Below, piece by piece: positions 8,229-16,736 of a stretch of DNA of 24,344 nt. The notes beneath the pieces were generated by a model that searched no databases, had not been told where the DNA came from, and saw nothing but the letters and a program-made list of their open reading frames with translations. The stretch spans positions 1 through 24,344 of the forward strand of contig CAYHYG010000013.1 in NCBI GenBank assembly GCA_964360835.1, in the 5' to 3' direction. The stretch is from CAYHYG01 sp964360835. GTDB taxonomy: Bacteria > Patescibacteriota > Patescibacteriia > UBA1558 > 2-01-FULL-52-15. How positions within the stretch are numbered: the stretch's first letter is position 1; every line of letters begins with the position of its first letter. Position numbers and translations under genes: made by a program.

Positions 8229-10297
8229 TCAGCTTGATAGCGAAAGATGTAGGTTTTTTCGTCGCCAACAACGGAATATGACTGACTGCGTTTGATTTCC
8301 CTAGCTACAATGTCTTCATAGCCTGACCAATAGTTATTCAGCACCAGATAGACAGTAGAGACCCCGGTGAGTTTCTGCGCTGCCGCTACTACTTCGGAGG
8401 CAGTTTTTTTGTTATAGACCAGATCAAGATATAAATCATACAGCGGACCTGATGTCGGTACAGGATAGTAAAAATGTCCTTGGTAATAACGACTAAAGCC
8501 AAAGGTCCGTATAGCCATGGCGGAGGTAGATTGATTGGCCAGCACCACGTATTCATTAGTGCCCTCCTGTTGCTGAATCATTTGTACAGACAATTGGTCG
8601 TACAAGCTGCTATTGTAGCCTTTATTCTGATCATAATAATCAAAACGGGGATACGCCAGATACCAAGCCGCAGTGCTAAGACAAACTACAAATAATAGAG
8701 TAGAAAGTTGAATTAAACGTGAGGCCTGTAAAGCCTTTTCAATATACCAGTACATCAGAAGCAGGATATAGGGAAATAATAGATAGAGTGATAGAGCGAG
8801 TATGCGCTCAGGAAAAACGTAACGCTCATACGAAATGAGAAAGTCAAAAGTCACGAACAATTTGAGCAGAATATAATTGCAGATGAGCGCTACAAAGATT
8901 ACGGCATAATGCATAAAATAGCGAGCTTTGCGTCGTCGTAATAGGATCAGGCCACAGCCGAGAGCTAGAGCAAAGATTATCAATCGTTGATTATCATGCC
9001 AGAGATAGAGCAGATCTTCCCAACGAATATAGCGGTGATAACTGCCATTAAGCAGTTGCAAACTGGTTTCGCTGGCAGCCAAGATTTTATTTTGGCCTCT
9101 ATCGGCGAAGGTATTGATCAGAAAGACGGCCGGTAGAGCGATGCTGGCGGCGATTACTCCTAGCCAGTAAATAGATAGTCGTAAATATTTTTTTATACCT
9201 TTTCCCTGCCAGAAACGATGATATAGTCCTAGCGTCAGGACAAAGAAAAATATAGGAATGCCGGTCAAAGGATGCATCACAGCTGTAGCCGCAGCTAGGA
9301 GCAGTAAATGCCAGAGCGTCACACCTGTATTGTTGATATAGAAAATAGAGACGATGATGATGATCAAACTCCAGAGGAAAGATAATCCTTGCGGTGTTGA
9401 TTGGATCAGCGTTCCGTAGGGTAAGATGTAGAGCGCTAATGGCAGTAGTGTGACAGCCGCCGTGTGTACACGGAAATTATAACGGAAGGTATACCAGATG
9501 AGAGGCATCAGACTGAGACTTGAAATGGTCGGCAGCAGCCAGTTGTCGATAGTAGCGATAGTCAGTCGGCTATAATGCGTCAGCCAGACGACCAGACTAT
9601 AGTAGCCGATATAGTAGGGTGGCTTTGGTTCTAGAGTCCCAGTGGCTAGTATGATTTGCTCTGTGGCTTGATGGATGAACGGATCGTAGCCAAAGCCCAG
9701 CGGGTAAAGCAGAAGTACCAAACCAAAACTGAGAAAAGAGTGCAGTATCAGACACAGTTTGTGCCACGGAGCTTGCCAGTAGCAGAGAATAATTAGGAGA
9801 GCAGTAGCCGTGGCATAAAGCCAAAAACTCACTGGGCCGACTAGACTCCACGGTGTAGCTACTGCCTCAACTGTGGCCTGACGCAGCAAACTGATCAGTA
9901 ACATACTGACAGCTGCAACGTAAAGTAATTGGACAACGGCGATGATAATAGTCACCACGGCAGACTTTGGCGATGCGGGTTCCTGCTGAATGACGGCCAT
10001 CTGTTTGGCTGGAGGTAATAACCAAAGGAGCAGAGGGCTAAAGGTTAGGAGAATAAAGACTAGACTATCCAACTTGTATAAATAAAAAAAGATAGTGCCG
10101 ACGACAGCCACGAGCGATGTCAGATAGAGAAAACCAAGTAATATTCGTAAGCCGTGATCTTGGTTTGGCACAAAGCGCTGTCCAATAACGTAAGCTTGTA
10201 CCATTAGACTCAGAGCAATTATTACCGGCGCTATGACTTTCGGCCAGGGCAAAAGCATCAAAATAGCCGCCAGTGCCTGTATGCCAAAATACTTCAT
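8216..10297 (-). CDS. Large polytopic membrane protein, GT-C-like
   Basis: This 693-residue protein is almost wholly membrane segments up to about residue 530 (at least 14 hydrophobic stretches), followed by a C-terminal domain of about 140 residues likely outside the cytoplasm. Around residue 200 a loop after a helix reads GFGYDPFIHQA. An acidic loop in this position, followed by PYYIGYYSL and WLLPTISSL, resembles the catalytic outer loop of GT-C transferases, which use lipid-phosphate sugars. I do not recognise a specific family, so the function is inferred from shape and neighbourhood. ATG 10297 is chosen because a promoter places +1 exactly there; there is no Shine-Dalgarno site. It converges with the GT4 gene and diverges from a second GT-C-like gene. 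Confidence 0.7.
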   Translation of the reverse strand: MKYFGIQALAAILMLLPWPKVIAPVIIALSLMVQAYVIGQRFVPNQDHGLRILLGFLYLTSLVAVVGTIFFYLYKLDSLVFILLTFSPLLLWLLPPAKQMAVIQQEPASPKSAVVTIIIAVVQLLYVAAVSMLLISLLRQATVEAVATPWSLVGPVSFWLYATATALLIILCYWQAPWHKLCLILHSFLSFGLVLLLYPLGFGYDPFIHQATEQIILATGTLEPKPPYYIGYYSLVVWLTHYSRLTIATIDNWLLPTISSLSLMPLIWYTFRYNFRVHTAAVTLLPLALYILPYGTLIQSTPQGLSFLWSLIIIIVSIFYINNTGVTLWHLLLLAAATAVMHPLTGIPIFFFVLTLGLYHRFWQGKGIKKYLRLSIYWLGVIAASIALPAVFLINTFADRGQNKILAASETSLQLLNGSYHRYIRWEDLLYLWHDNQRLIIFALALGCGLILLRRRKARYFMHYAVIFVALICNYILLKLFVTFDFLISYERYVFPERILALSLYLLFPYILLLMYWYIEKALQASRLIQLSTLLFVVCLSTAAWYLAYPRFDYYDQNKGYNSSLYDQLSVQMIQQQEGTNEYVVLANQSTSAMAIRTFGFSRYYQGHFYYPVPTSGPLYDLYLDLVYNKKTASEVVAAAQKLTGVSTVYLVLNNYWSGYEDIVAREIKRSQSYSVVGDEKTYIFRYQADQSN

Positions 10298-10303
10298 AGG
10301 ACT

Positions 10304-10332
10304 ATTGTATCACGCCCATAGGCGCGATCCAA
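10304..10332 (-). promoter_or_regulatory. Leaderless promoter for the minus-strand GT-C-like gene
   Basis: On the minus strand: TTGGAT (10332-10327), a 17-nt spacer ending in TGA, then TACAAT (10309-10304), an extended -10. Counting from the hexamer puts +1 at 10297, the A of the ATG, so the mRNA would have no leader. Confidence 0.65.
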
Positions 10333-10339
10333 CGATACT

Positions 10340-10348
10340 TGCTATAAT
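10340..10348 (+). promoter_or_regulatory. Extended -10 promoter (TGCTATAAT) with +1 on the ATG at 10355
   Basis: TGC-TATAAT is a perfect extended -10. Its spacing places +1 at 10355, the A of an ATG, and makes the ATG at 10349 lie inside the promoter. No -35 match is seen, as is usual for extended -10 promoters. Confidence 0.7.
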
Positions 10349-10354
10349 ATGGCC

Positions 10355-11902
10355 ATGAAGTTTCGAGGTTTCTTGCGGCCCGAACCATTGCTGGTTTGCG
10401 CTATTATTATGGCCTTCATTATTACCGTTGGTTTGTCCATCTGGTCGCGGTCGGGTCATCTGGTTTTTGACTCGCCGGATGCTTTGGTGAATTATCATTT
10501 CAGCCGATTTTGGTCTGAGACGGGGACTCTGACTTTTCCCGCTTCGGGGGTGCCGGGATATGAATATGTAGTACCGCGTAGTGCTAAAGTTGCAGGCGCT
10601 AGCATAGTTCCAGCCGGTTTTTGGGGCTTACCGTTTTTTTACGGCAGTTTAAACGTTTTGTTCCCTTCATTGCTGTTGCCGTATTGGACGCTCATTTTTG
10701 CAGTCATCGGACTTTTGGCTTGGTATTGGTTATGGAAAAAAGTCTGGAGTATACCGGCTGCCATAATTATTTTGGCTTTGACAGCTTTTCATCCAGCTTG
10801 GTGGTATTATAGTTTTCGCAGTTTGTTACCCAATGTTTTATTTTGCTCATTAGTCATGATAGCTAGTTTACTCTGGTATCAATTTTTAAATGGCAGCCGA
10901 CGCTGCCGCTGGACATTGACTATGGCCAGCTTGGTGACCTCTCTGGCTCTGATTGTGCGCCCATCAGAAATAATCTGGTTGGCGCCGGTAGTTGCTTTTG
11001 TTATATACAGACAGAAAATATCACGTACATACTGGTTTGGTTTGGCCGTAGGACTGCTGGCCTTGATTCTTATTTGGCTGGCTATCAATAGTCAGGTCTA
11101 TGGTCAGCTGGCGGCCTTTGCTTATAATCTGCAAGCTCTGCCGGGTAAATCACTGTGGTTGCCTTTTGGTTTTCATCCGCGGCTGATCTGGAATACAGTC
11201 TGGAATTATGGTTTTACTTTTTTCCTCGCTCACAGTTTACTGGCCATAGTTGGGCTCTATGTAATACTGCGGAGTTCAAACGCTTGGCGTAATTTATATT
11301 TTACCAGCGTGCTCATTATATCTGTGGTCCTACCTCTGTACTATGGCAGTTGGATATTGTCAGATAATCCGGAGCCGGGAGCCGTGACTATTGGCAGTTC
11401 TTTTGTACGTTATTTTTTACCAATATATATTTTACTAACGCCGGCCATAGCCGCGGTTTTATTGCAGACAGGAAAGTGGGTTGGTAAATTTCAGTATCTT
11501 GTTGCTGGCGTAGTTATTGTAGTTTTGATGTTAGTTTCCTCCGGACGAGTATTGTATCAACCGGGTGAAGGAGTGATTAGCCTACGTCAAGAATTATGTA
11601 AATATCAATCGGTGGGACAGCAAGTAGTCGACACAACTGAACCCGAAGCTATCATCCTGACGCCACGCAGTGATAAATTGATCTGGCCTTATCGTCGGGT
11701 GATCACGCCCAGTGGCGATGATGGCTATTTGCGGGCTATTCCTGGTATTCTGAAGGAAGGTGTTCCGGTTTACTATTTACATTTACCGTTGTCCGATCAG
11801 GGTAGGCAAGAATTGCAATCTGATTGGAGTCAATACGGATTTACGCTAGGACCGGAAATCTGGCAAAATCAATCTTTAGCCTTATACCGACTGCAGTTAT
11901 GA
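10355..11902 (+). CDS. Polytopic membrane protein, GT-C/ArnT-like
   Basis: The 515-residue protein has about 10-11 hydrophobic segments up to residue 395 and a roughly 120-residue soluble C-terminus. After the first helix a loop carries FDSPDALVNYHF and later VVPRSAKVAG. An acidic residue in the first outer loop is a general feature of GT39/ArnT-like GT-C enzymes, which transfer sugars from polyprenyl-phosphate donors outside the membrane. The exact family is not recognised. The start is ATG 10355 rather than 10349, because 10349 falls at the end of the -10 box. It overlaps the next gene by ATGA. The GtrA/DPM1 genes upstream could supply its donor. Confidence 0.7.
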   Translation: MKFRGFLRPEPLLVCAIIMAFIITVGLSIWSRSGHLVFDSPDALVNYHFSRFWSETGTLTFPASGVPGYEYVVPRSAKVAGASIVPAGFWGLPFFYGSLNVLFPSLLLPYWTLIFAVIGLLAWYWLWKKVWSIPAAIIILALTAFHPAWWYYSFRSLLPNVLFCSLVMIASLLWYQFLNGSRRCRWTLTMASLVTSLALIVRPSEIIWLAPVVAFVIYRQKISRTYWFGLAVGLLALILIWLAINSQVYGQLAAFAYNLQALPGKSLWLPFGFHPRLIWNTVWNYGFTFFLAHSLLAIVGLYVILRSSNAWRNLYFTSVLIISVVLPLYYGSWILSDNPEPGAVTIGSSFVRYFLPIYILLTPAIAAVLLQTGKWVGKFQYLVAGVVIVVLMLVSSGRVLYQPGEGVISLRQELCKYQSVGQQVVDTTEPEAIILTPRSDKLIWPYRRVITPSGDDGYLRAIPGILKEGVPVYYLHLPLSDQGRQELQSDWSQYGFTLGPEIWQNQSLALYRLQL

Positions 11903-13368
11903 GAAAAATAAGCTATAATTTCGTTCGGATAATTTTATATCTAATACCGCTGGCCCTTTTGGTAACCATTGTCACTTGGAATATTGATATTGATGGTCGT
12001 CGGGTCGCGGAATACCAGTTTGATCAGGACTCGCCATTTATCAGTCGTTTGTTTCCGGCTAATAGATTATCCGCCATGACTGAGACCGGACAGAAGGTTT
12101 TGTCAGAGCCGGTGTACTGGCGAGTACGCTATCCTCAACGCTATTCGCAGGCCAAAATAGATATCAGTTATAGCAATGAAGGTCAGGATTTACTTCAGAT
12201 TGGTTTGAAGCAATATGGTGGTGACGACTGGCAGTATCATTTACAGCCGATTGAAAATAGCTCTCTAGACACTCTGGACTGGCCGCAGATAACCTCCGGT
12301 GAAACTACTCTCTGGCAACGAAAGGCCAAGTTTGAGACAGTGCGAGATTTTCTGCAGAATTATTATGAGCTACCCGTGGCGGCTTATAACTACGATTTAT
12401 TTAAGCGTTTTATAATCCCGGGCTATCAGCCGAATCAGTCTACGTCCACCGTTGATCGCTTATTGCGCGGAAACCTGAGTATCTACACCTATGTTAAAAG
12501 TGAGCCATTGGCTTGGGATTTTCAAGTCGTTGATTTTAATCGCACCAACGGTGCTGACCCGGTCACTTTGATTGTCCGTGATTGGCAGGGAACAGAGGTT
12601 AAACGTTTCGAATTGGCCGACGACGGGGGAGTGACTGATCGGGTCGGCGCTTCGCCAGAGCGAAAAGTATCCGTTTGGTTGAATAATCTACCGGAAGGTG
12701 TTTACCGCTTGGATTGGCAGGCTGAGAACGACATTTTTATTAGCCGTATTGAAACCAAACAGAAGCTATTTGGTTTTATTGATCGTTTATATCTGGTCAA
12801 TAATCAGGAATACCGTGACGGGTTGCCTGATTTAGATCTATCGTCGACTACGATACAGACAACGGCCTCTATCATCGGTGTACAGACCGCTCATCCTCTG
12901 GGTCTCCAGACCATACAAATTAACGACGAATCTCTAGAAGTCAAGAAAACGCACGAAGATTATTATATCTCAGTAGAAACACCTCTGAGCACCATTGTTT
13001 CGCCGGTCAATGACATTTTGCTTCATGGTGACGGATTATTTTTCCTCGGCGCCGAGCAGGTCTTTAATCCAGAAATTTTTAAATTAAAATCCTTTGATCC
13101 CAATGTAAATGTTGATTATGTCATTGCCAACTACCGTTCACCTCAGGTTGATGCTCAAGGCGTTAGACAAACTTCTGTTACCTTTGATTTGCAGTCCGCA
13201 GCCCTCGAGGATGGGAGTCTACGCTTCATGTTGTCAGCGCCAAATCTCGTCAGCCGAGGAAATAATGTCTCCATTCGTTCAATCAAAGTCACCCTACTCA
13301 AGCCGCCGCTGGAAAATTGGTCTGATATCTGGCAAGCTGTCATTAAACTAGTTACCTATGATATCTAG
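11899..13368 (+). CDS. Exported or membrane-anchored protein of unknown function
   Basis: This 489-residue protein is taken from ATG 11899 (MRKISYNFVRII), which overlaps the previous stop; 25 further upstream codons are in another gene and not family-like. A single hydrophobic segment (about 9-26) acts as a signal anchor. The rest is soluble, rich in beta-strand-like segments with aromatic residues and DG/NG turns, for example VTLIVRDWQGTEVKRF and LPEGVYRLDW near the middle. That pattern suggests Ig-like or carbohydrate-binding-like modules outside the cell, but I recognise no named family. Tight coupling to the GT-C-like gene before it and the small membrane gene after it suggests the three work together at the envelope. 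Confidence 0.75.
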   Translation: MRKISYNFVRIILYLIPLALLVTIVTWNIDIDGRRVAEYQFDQDSPFISRLFPANRLSAMTETGQKVLSEPVYWRVRYPQRYSQAKIDISYSNEGQDLLQIGLKQYGGDDWQYHLQPIENSSLDTLDWPQITSGETTLWQRKAKFETVRDFLQNYYELPVAAYNYDLFKRFIIPGYQPNQSTSTVDRLLRGNLSIYTYVKSEPLAWDFQVVDFNRTNGADPVTLIVRDWQGTEVKRFELADDGGVTDRVGASPERKVSVWLNNLPEGVYRLDWQAENDIFISRIETKQKLFGFIDRLYLVNNQEYRDGLPDLDLSSTTIQTTASIIGVQTAHPLGLQTIQINDESLEVKKTHEDYYISVETPLSTIVSPVNDILLHGDGLFFLGAEQVFNPEIFKLKSFDPNVNVDYVIANYRSPQVDAQGVRQTSVTFDLQSAALEDGSLRFMLSAPNLVSRGNNVSIRSIKVTLLKPPLENWSDIWQAVIKLVTYDI

Positions 13369-13720
13369 AAGGATAATTACTGAAGCGGCCATTATCAGCT
13401 TTTTTAGTTATCTCAGTTTGTTTATTGCTGAATGGTTGCGACCGGGATTTGTCAGTACACTGTTTGATCTTAATTTATTTTTACTTATTTCTCTGATTTT
13501 GTTGGTAGCGGCGGTTATACGTCCAACCAGCGGTTTATCCTGGTCTTCATGGAGTAAATTCTATTTTGCTGTTTGGCTGACATTAATCATCTGTGGGTTG
13601 GGCTTAATATTCTGGCGCCAGTCAGCTGGTAATTATACAGTCAGAATTTTTGTGCTATGCTGTCTCATGACAGCCATAACTGCACTGTATTTCAAATTAA
13701 AAGTAAGGGTCAAGGAGTAA
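13358..13720 (+). CDS. Small four-helix membrane protein, function unknown
   Basis: The protein has 120 residues and four hydrophobic segments (about 7-25, 32-52, 65-84, 93-112) separated by short loops; nothing soluble of any size. It starts 11 nt inside the preceding gene and its stop lies within the Shine-Dalgarno spacer of the HIT gene. No family is recognised. Because it follows a GT-C-like protein and an anchored extracellular protein, it may be an accessory subunit of that envelope cassette. Confidence 0.7.
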   Translation: MISRRIITEAAIISFFSYLSLFIAEWLRPGFVSTLFDLNLFLLISLILLVAAVIRPTSGLSWSSWSKFYFAVWLTLIICGLGLIFWRQSAGNYTVRIFVLCCLMTAITALYFKLKVRVKE

Positions 13721-13724
13721 AAGT

Positions 13725-14123
13725 ATGGATCAATGTATTTTTTGTCAGATTGTTCAAGGAAAAATTCCTAGTCATCAGGTATATGCTGATGAATCAGTAG
13801 TGGCTTTCTTGGATATTCATCCGGTACGTCCGGGACACGTTTTATTAATACCCAAAGAACATATACCCACGATGACGGACGCGGATCCACAGATATTAGC
13901 AGTATTATATGCCAAGGCAGCTGATTTAATGCGACTGATGAAGGAGAAACTAAAAGCCGACTACGTCATGCTCTACGTTGTCGGTATCGATGTGCCGCAT
14001 TTTCATATTCATCTTTTACCACGCAAGCACGGCGACGGTCTGCAGGGTTGGCCGACCAGCAGTTACAAACAGAGCGAAGCGGAGCAGATTGTAGAGTCAT
14101 TGAAGGCGACTGCTATTGAATAA
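13725..14123 (+). CDS. HIT-family nucleotide hydrolase
   Basis: This is a 132-residue histidine-triad protein of normal length. Cys4 and Cys7 (CIFCQIV) begin the zinc-binding variant common in bacterial HIT proteins. ADESVVAFLDIHPVRPGHVLLIPKEH follows the usual order in shorter motifs (FLDIHPVRPGH, LLIPKEH). The triad is His92, His94, His96 in PHFHIHLLP. Such enzymes split nucleoside phosphoramidates or dinucleotides such as Ap4A in the cytosol. Unlike the genes before it, it has a clear Shine-Dalgarno site, AAGGAG (13712-13717), 7 nt from the ATG. Its last 11 nt overlap the end of the convergent PEGA gene. Confidence 0.93.
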   Translation: MDQCIFCQIVQGKIPSHQVYADESVVAFLDIHPVRPGHVLLIPKEHIPTMTDADPQILAVLYAKAADLMRLMKEKLKADYVMLYVVGIDVPHFHIHLLPRKHGDGLQGWPTSSYKQSEAEQIVESLKATAIE

Positions 14124-15351
14124 TTAAACGATAGTGCTCTTGAGGTGAGATGATGGTAATTTCTTCACCTTTTTTGTTATACAAAAAATTATAGTCAGGT
14201 CGAACCTCAGCTAGAAAGATTCGATGTCGTTTCTCACCACGGTTATCAAGCTCAAGGATAAAGAGTTGGTTATTTTGTACCATACTCAGATAGCTCAAGC
14301 TTGGATGCCAAAAGGCTTGCTGAATCCGATTGCTGGTACGGTCAATTAATTGTAAAGATTTGCTTGATATAGTATAGGACCAGAGTTCAAAGTCGTTGGA
14401 TAGTAGTAGCTTATCACCCCGCCAATCAGTTAATTCTGCTGGTATACGTTCTTGGATCCCTTCGGAATTGACCACCAATGTTTCTTGACCACTACGTAAA
14501 ATGACTGTGTTATCGCGAAAATCAATAAGCTGGCTGTCAGTCGGGACACTTTGACGCCAGCGCTCCTGACCGCGGTCATCACCGACCACTAATTCACCAT
14601 TCTGGCGCAAGATGACTAGCCGGTCTCTGAGGATAAAGTCGCGGGTATTGGTAGCTAGTCGCGTACTGCTATCCGACTGGTCGAGTGTCAGGATGGAGTT
14701 ACGGAGAATCCAGTGACTAGAGCCATTGTTAGTCTGAATGTCATCAGCGCTGGTCAAAGGAGTCATCTGACCAGAGCTGACGGCAATTTGATTCCATTGG
14801 TCCTGATTTTTTACTATTAATTGCTGTTCGTTGGTTGACCAATGTTTGATAGTGGTGCCTAGCGGAACTGAAGCGGTAGTTTGAGCTTCCAGTTGATCAG
14901 TATTAAATACAGAAAGCGTCGCGCCATTGACGAAGGCGTAGTGGTCGAGGTTGGGACTGGTCATCCAAGTGGCAGACGGTCTGGTGGTTAGGGATTTCTT
15001 TTCAAATTCGGTTTTGAATAAAACAATATCTTCGATGAAGGTAGTAACGCCGGCATCTACTTTGAGCTTTTTGGACCACGGTTCATAACCATTTTTTAAA
15101 ACGTGGAAATCATGCTCGCCCACAGGAATGTTGATTAACTGATGTGCCGTCTGATGTCCGGTGTATTGACCATTACGGAAAATTTTGGCTTTGGACGGGT
15201 ATGATTTGACGAAAGCCGCACCGACTTTGACCAGAGAATTAGTCAAAGGATCCCAGCGAAACCCCAAGGCATACCATAAAGTGAGAGGTGCCAAGATAAA
15301 AAATGCCAGAAAAAACAGACTGTAGATAAGGCGGCGATGTGATAAGTTCAT
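14113..15351 (-). CDS. PEGA-domain membrane-anchored protein with beta-propeller-like region
   Basis: The 412-residue protein has a short basic N-terminus, one hydrophobic anchor (about 9-28), then a PEGA-type domain at about 42-112. The latter is recognisable from VKVGAAFVKSYPSKAKIF, INIPVGEHDFHVLKNGYEPW and KKLKVDAG. PEGA domains are beta-sandwiches of surface proteins. The remaining 300 residues alternate short strands with W, D and N turns (NLDHYAFVNG, HWILRNSIL, QQAFWHPSLSYLSMV) and probably form a WD40/TolB-like propeller outside the cell. Binding partner unknown. It diverges from murA and converges with the HIT gene, so it is likely a single-gene unit. No Shine-Dalgarno site is visible. 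Confidence 0.8.
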   Translation of the reverse strand: MNLSHRRLIYSLFFLAFFILAPLTLWYALGFRWDPLTNSLVKVGAAFVKSYPSKAKIFRNGQYTGHQTAHQLINIPVGEHDFHVLKNGYEPWSKKLKVDAGVTTFIEDIVLFKTEFEKKSLTTRPSATWMTSPNLDHYAFVNGATLSVFNTDQLEAQTTASVPLGTTIKHWSTNEQQLIVKNQDQWNQIAVSSGQMTPLTSADDIQTNNGSSHWILRNSILTLDQSDSSTRLATNTRDFILRDRLVILRQNGELVVGDDRGQERWRQSVPTDSQLIDFRDNTVILRSGQETLVVNSEGIQERIPAELTDWRGDKLLLSNDFELWSYTISSKSLQLIDRTSNRIQQAFWHPSLSYLSMVQNNQLFILELDNRGEKRHRIFLAEVRPDYNFLYNKKGEEITIISPQEHYRLIIQ

Positions 15352-15377
15352 AGGTAGTAGATTGTCGGGCTTTGTAG

Positions 15378-15404
15378 TACAATGATCGGGCTAATAGCCA
15401 TAAT
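15378..15404 (+). promoter_or_regulatory. Possible promoter region for murA
   Basis: TACAAT (15378-15383) would give +1 near 15390 and an 18-nt leader. CATAAT (15399-15404) lies nearer but would place +1 inside the gene. No convincing -35 box or Shine-Dalgarno site is seen in the 56-nt gap shared with the divergent PEGA gene. Confidence 0.35.
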
Positions 15405-15407
15405 ACA

Positions 15408-16727
15408 ATGGAAACATTCAAGATACAAGGAAGAAATAAGCTCCAAGGGGAGGTGGAGATCAAAGGTTCCAAGAACGCCACTTTTGCCGTTTTGGCAGCG
15501 ACTGTTCTCTGTCCGGGACCAGTTACTCTGCGTAACATACCCCAAATCAGGGATGTTTTGCTGATGTTGGATATATTGGAGCAGATGGGTGCTGCGATCC
15601 AACGTCGGGGTAGTGAGGTTACAGTTGATTGCCGAGAGATTAAACCTGAAGCCCTGCCGCATACGGCCGTACGTAAAATCAGAGGCTCGGTAGCCTTAAT
15701 GGGTTCGTTAGTAGCTCTCTTCGGTGAATTTTCTATTCCTGAGCCTGGCGGCTGTAAAATTGGTTCCCGGGCCTTAGAGGCCCATATCGAGGCTCTACGT
15801 GATTTTGGCTGTGAGATAGATATTATTGACGACGTTATGCACGTCAAACGAGGACAGAAATCATCGTCACGAATAGTATTGCGCGAGTTTAGTGTCACTG
15901 CCACGGAAATCTTGGTTTTAGCCGCAGTTGGTTCGCATGCAGACTTAGAGATACGCATTGCGGCTGGAGCTGATCATCCGGTGCAGGAATTATGTTGGTT
16001 TTTACAAAGTTTAGGGGCCGATATTTCTGGCATTGGCTCGGCCACGCTACGCATCAGACCCGCCGAATTACATCAGGTAGCTACGTATGATCTGATGCCA
16101 GATCCAATCGAGGTAGGAACCTTTCTCTGTCTGGCGGGAACAGCTCAGGCAGAAATTACGTTGCGAAATTGCGCTCCGGAGTTTCTCTGGTTTGAGTTGG
16201 AAACGTACAAGAGAATGGGTTTGAATTTTGATTTTATAAATACAAGAAAGAGTCAAAATGGACATTATGAACTGACAGATATTGTTGTGCACAAATCTTC
16301 GGCTTTGCGACCGATCAAGAAATTGCATGACATGCCAGCACCAGGTTTTTTGCCGGATTTATTGCAGCCGACTGCCGTCATGTTGACACAGGCACAGGGT
16401 ATCAGTCTGATATACGATTGGATGTATGACGGACGCTTGAAATACGTAGAGGAGTTGAACAAGATGGGAGCTGATATGAAGATCCTAGATCCGCATCGTG
16501 TTCTGATCGTTGGACCGACACCGCTCTATGGCCGCGAGATTACCAGCTATGATCTGCGAGCCGGAGCCACATTAATAATTGCTTCTTTGGTAGCAGAAGG
16601 TGAAAGCACTATACGCGGTATTGATCAGATTGATCGCGGGTATGAAAATATCGACGAACGCTTGAGAAATATCGGCGCTGATATCCAAAGACAGAAAGTT
16701 GTCTCAGAGGGCACAAATCAGCTATAA
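15408..16727 (+). CDS. murA: UDP-N-acetylglucosamine 1-carboxyvinyltransferase
   Basis: The 439-residue enzyme catalyses the first committed step of peptidoglycan precursor synthesis: transfer of enolpyruvate from PEP to UDP-GlcNAc, in the cytosol. Key residues are visible. Lys22-Asn23 lie in GSKNAT. Cys116 lies in GGCKIGSR, the mobile loop that also decides fosfomycin binding, so the fosfomycin-sensitive type is expected. Asp317 lies in PGFLPD (usual form PGFPTD), and DLRAGATLIIA is near the C-terminus. Length is slightly above the usual 417-420. The start METFKIQG fits the family start. The TAA stop lies within the -10 box of the next gene's promoter. Confidence 0.95.
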   Translation: METFKIQGRNKLQGEVEIKGSKNATFAVLAATVLCPGPVTLRNIPQIRDVLLMLDILEQMGAAIQRRGSEVTVDCREIKPEALPHTAVRKIRGSVALMGSLVALFGEFSIPEPGGCKIGSRALEAHIEALRDFGCEIDIIDDVMHVKRGQKSSSRIVLREFSVTATEILVLAAVGSHADLEIRIAAGADHPVQELCWFLQSLGADISGIGSATLRIRPAELHQVATYDLMPDPIEVGTFLCLAGTAQAEITLRNCAPEFLWFELETYKRMGLNFDFINTRKSQNGHYELTDIVVHKSSALRPIKKLHDMPAPGFLPDLLQPTAVMLTQAQGISLIYDWMYDGRLKYVEELNKMGADMKILDPHRVLIVGPTPLYGREITSYDLRAGATLIIASLVAEGESTIRGIDQIDRGYENIDERLRNIGADIQRQKVVSEGTNQL

Positions 16728-16728
16728 T
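16699..16728 (+). promoter_or_regulatory. Promoter of the S41 protease gene, inside the end of murA
   Basis: TTGTCT (16699-16704), an 18-nt spacer, then a perfect TATAAT (16723-16728) that contains the murA stop codon. The predicted +1 is at 16735, two bases before the ATG at 16737, so the transcript would be essentially leaderless. Confidence 0.6.
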
Positions 16729-16736
16729 GCTACGGT

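Noticed and set aside
10349..10357. ATG 10349 as start of the plus-strand GT-C-like gene
   Set aside because: It follows directly on the -10 hexamer and would lie upstream of the predicted +1 at 10355.
11914..11919. Perfect TATAAT
   Set aside because: It lies inside the coding sequence just after the ATG at 11899, with no gene start at a suitable distance downstream.
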